Below are positions 61,932-64,000 of a stretch of 64,000 nt of DNA, in pieces; position 1 is the stretch's first letter; each line of letters starts with the position of its first letter. Both the position numbers and the translations under genes were made by a program. Below the pieces are notes generated by a model. It was not told where the DNA came from. It made no database searches and saw nothing but the letters and a program-made list of their open reading frames with translations. The stretch covers positions 248,001 to 312,000 of the forward strand of contig CAWCIV010000004.1 of the NCBI GenBank assembly GCA_963795805.1, read 5' to 3'. The stretch comes from JALYYC01 sp963795805 (GTDB lineage Bacteria > Chloroflexota > Dormibacteria > CF-121).

Positions 61932-64000
61932 TCAGGACACGTCCACCGCGAGCGCATTGCCCTCGGCGCGCAACAGGGCACGCAGCTCCGTCATATCGAC
62001 GCCGACGCCGGGTGGGCGGTAGGGGTTAGCCAGCGTCTGCGTCCTCAACCGGACGCCATTCAGGCTGACGCGGAGGGGTCCGCAGCCGCGCGCACCCACG
62101 CGGAACGTGACGTCCATGGGGACACCCGCGAGGGGCACTCGCGCCCGCAGGCCGTCGAGGCGTGGCGCGAGGACGGGATCGACCTCGAGGACATGCGCGC
62201 GTCGCCGAAGACCGAGCAGGCATTCCACGATGAGCCGCAGGAAGATACCGGGGCCGGATGAGTAGACGCGCCAGCCACCCTCGAAGGGCAGCGCGCCCCG
62301 GAGCACGCGATCGTACTGCTGCGCCGCCTCGTACCGATCGGCGACCACGGCGTCGGACGACGTGAAGTAGGAGGTTGACTGCCGAGGCCGCGCCCCGGGC
62401 ACACGGGTCGTCACGCCGATCGGGTTCACGAGCGCCAGGGCAGCGAGTAAGCGCTCGGCATCACCGTGGCGGGCTAGTGCCTCCGCATAACGGAGGTGCG
62501 CGTGGGTATACATGAGGCCGATCTCGCGGCCGAAGAAGGTACTCGCCTCGGCCCGCTTGAAGACCTCCATCGGTCCGCCGTGGTAGCGGGGAGGACGGTC
62601 GAACAATCGAGCCCCGTCGGGCGCAAGGAGATATTGATGCAGGACGGCCAGGTGTGCCTCGGCGTCCTCCGGCGATAGGAGGTCCCCCGAGATCGCCGCA
62701 ATGATGTGGAGCAGGCCGTAGTGCAGGCCCGTGCGCTGATCGGACGGGTGCACCAGGTGCTCGACCGACCGGTCCTCGCGGAAGAGCGCATATCCGGCAA
62801 GCATGCCGTCCCGAATGAGCAGGGCTTGCAACCCCCTGGCCGCCTCGGCTGCGGCTCGCCCGGCGTCCGCCGCGATTACCGCCACCGGACCGTTGTCACG
62901 ATCCGTCTTGCCGACGCTGCGGAGGGCGGCGGCCAGCCTCCGGAGGCAGTCGATCTGCAGCGTCACGGTCCAGGTGGAGCAGAGCCGGGCGGTCAGCGTG
63001 GGGTCGGCAGGCTGCAGCGAGTCGTTCCAGTCTCCGTGGCCGTATGCCGGAAGGGTCGTTCCGGGAATGGTGGCGGCTGCGATCCGGGCCAGCGCGCGGC
63101 GGACGTGGTCGAGGATCGGCTCGGTGGCGGTCGCGCCGTGTTCGCTGACGTAGGGCACGCGCTCGTCGAGGAGACTGGCGTCACCGCTGGCCTCGAGGTA
63201 TTCGCCAAGCGCGAGCAGGGGCCAGTACACGACATCGCCGTGGGCGTCGCGCTGTCCCGGCGTTGCCTCTCGCGGAAAGAACTCGAACCATTGCGGCCAG
63301 TCGCCGCGCGCGTTCTGGGCTCGGAAGACGCGCATGAGAAGGTCGCGGAGCGGCGCTCGCTGATCGAGCGCGAGCAGCAGGCAAACTGGACCCTGACAAA
63401 CGTCTCGGGTACCCCAGGCCCCGCCGGTGAATTGCTCCAGGCCGCGAGGGGCGAGGTAATGGATCAGTGCATCGTGAGCGAACCAGGGTAAGACCGTGTC
63501 GAGCCGCTCAATGTCCTCGGTAAGCGGCGAGCCGGCGGGTGGGAAAAGTCGCACGGATCCAGCCAGCCCGGCCCAGAAATCGGACCACGCTGGCTCGACG
63601 AGAATTTGTGAGGCACGATCCGATGCGGGCACCAGGTCAGCGGTGACGGTAAGCGTCAGCTCGCTGGTGGGCGGAGTCCGCAGGGTGATCCATGGTAGGT
63701 CGCGCGATTGCCCGTCCATGAAGAGCGGCTCATCACGCTGGATCCGGTCGATCGCGTCCGGCCGCCAGGATAACCGGACCGAGCCACCCGGAAAGCGATC
63801 AGCGATCACCGTGCCGGGCCGCGGCCGGACGGTAACGCCGCGGGCATCGGCGGAGAGCGCAGGCGGATCCGGGTCCTGGCCATCGTCATCCCCAAGCGCC
63901 ACATGGGCGCACGCGAGTAGGCGGCACGGGGCACCTTCCAGCAGGCGGATCTCGAGGGTCAGTTCATGCTCGGTGGCCGAGGCGCTCGCGACCACTTCGA
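61932..64000 (-). CDS. GH94-type glycoside phosphorylase (partial; 5' end outside window)
   Basis: 689 residues are visible, running off the right edge. Matches the GH94 / cellobiose phosphorylase family and the C-terminal part of cyclic beta-glucan synthases: FTGGAWGTRDVCQGPVCLLL, RGDWPQWFEFFP, GDVVYWPLLALGEYLEASGD, the catalytic acid region YGHGDWNDSLQ (general acid Asp in GDWND), GLHYGLLHIIAA and GPMEVFKRAEASTFFGREIGL. They use phosphate to split beta-glucosidic bonds. The N-terminal sugar-binding part is missing, so NdvB-like membrane synthases cannot be ruled out. Stop at 61932-61934. Confidence 0.85.
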   Translation of the reverse strand, partial: EVVASASATEHELTLEIRLLEGAPCRLLACAHVALGDDDGQDPDPPALSADARGVTVRPRPGTVIADRFPGGSVRLSWRPDAIDRIQRDEPLFMDGQSRDLPWITLRTPPTSELTLTVTADLVPASDRASQILVEPAWSDFWAGLAGSVRLFPPAGSPLTEDIERLDTVLPWFAHDALIHYLAPRGLEQFTGGAWGTRDVCQGPVCLLLALDQRAPLRDLLMRVFRAQNARGDWPQWFEFFPREATPGQRDAHGDVVYWPLLALGEYLEASGDASLLDERVPYVSEHGATATEPILDHVRRALARIAAATIPGTTLPAYGHGDWNDSLQPADPTLTARLCSTWTVTLQIDCLRRLAAALRSVGKTDRDNGPVAVIAADAGRAAAEAARGLQALLIRDGMLAGYALFREDRSVEHLVHPSDQRTGLHYGLLHIIAAISGDLLSPEDAEAHLAVLHQYLLAPDGARLFDRPPRYHGGPMEVFKRAEASTFFGREIGLMYTHAHLRYAEALARHGDAERLLAALALVNPIGVTTRVPGARPRQSTSYFTSSDAVVADRYEAAQQYDRVLRGALPFEGGWRVYSSGPGIFLRLIVECLLGLRRRAHVLEVDPVLAPRLDGLRARVPLAGVPMDVTFRVGARGCGPLRVSLNGVRLRTQTLANPYRPPGVGVDMTELRALLRAEGNALAVDVS

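Overview
The window is a gene-dense, GC-rich (roughly two thirds G+C) bacterial chromosome segment made almost entirely of core-metabolism operons with very tight packing: ATGA, GTGA or TTGA four-base overlaps are the rule. Several gene types point to a Gram-positive-like or Terrabacteria lineage, most plausibly Chloroflexota or Dormibacterota and less likely true Actinobacteria: GuaB3, the F420-associated zincin (DUF2342-type), tandem DUF881 proteins, CIRCE-controlled GroEL, PyrR control and class 1B PyrD with PyrK. That placement is inference. I see no rRNA, tRNA, CRISPR, insertion sequence or phage gene, and no gene-free stretch longer than 300 bases.

Layout. 1-13.8 kb: mixed housekeeping genes (partial sigma-like gene, NAD(P)HX epimerase, SAM hydrolase, GroEL with CIRCE, a zinc metalloprotease, a thioredoxin-like lipoprotein, IF-1 with an unusual N-terminus, an epimerase plus flippase pair, threonine aldolase, two DUF881 proteins, glutamate dehydrogenase, a YbaK protein). 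13.8-19.2 kb: guaB3-guaA-purD-purE and a methyltransferase. 19.2-23.0 kb: the least ordinary locus, with a consensus-like promoter, one small protein, four tandem paralogous 80-100 residue proteins each behind an AGGAGG site, an internal intrinsic terminator, an M50 (site-2-protease-like) membrane metallopeptidase with a PqqD/RRE-like N-terminus, and a secreted protein with two CxxC motifs. It looks like a peptide maturation or export system with no name I can give. 23.0-29.2 kb: two-subunit pyruvate carboxylase, then an ECF sigma factor with a large membrane-bound partner carrying a predicted propeller.

29.3-39.2 kb: the purine operon purB-C-S-Q-L-F-M-N-H. With purD and purE from the earlier cluster this gives nearly all of the path to IMP; purK was not found. 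39.2-45.3 kb: an FMN riboswitch ahead of an EamA transporter (probable flavin uptake), recJ, cobyrinate diamide synthase, a DnaJ-like protein with half the usual zinc cysteines, DUF2905, and a glutaredoxin. 45.5-54.9 kb: the complete pyrimidine operon pyrB-R-C-carAB-K-D-E behind a promoter and a PyrR-binding hairpin next to the pyrB Shine-Dalgarno. CarA and CarB are one 1449-residue polypeptide. 54.9-64 kb: accessory genes (RsgA with a small upstream ORF, a lipoprotein, two paralogous small proteins each preceded by a near-identical palindrome, an ABC-F ATPase, nitroreductase, zinc alcohol dehydrogenase, DUF2255, a glyoxalase remnant and a partial GH94-type phosphorylase).
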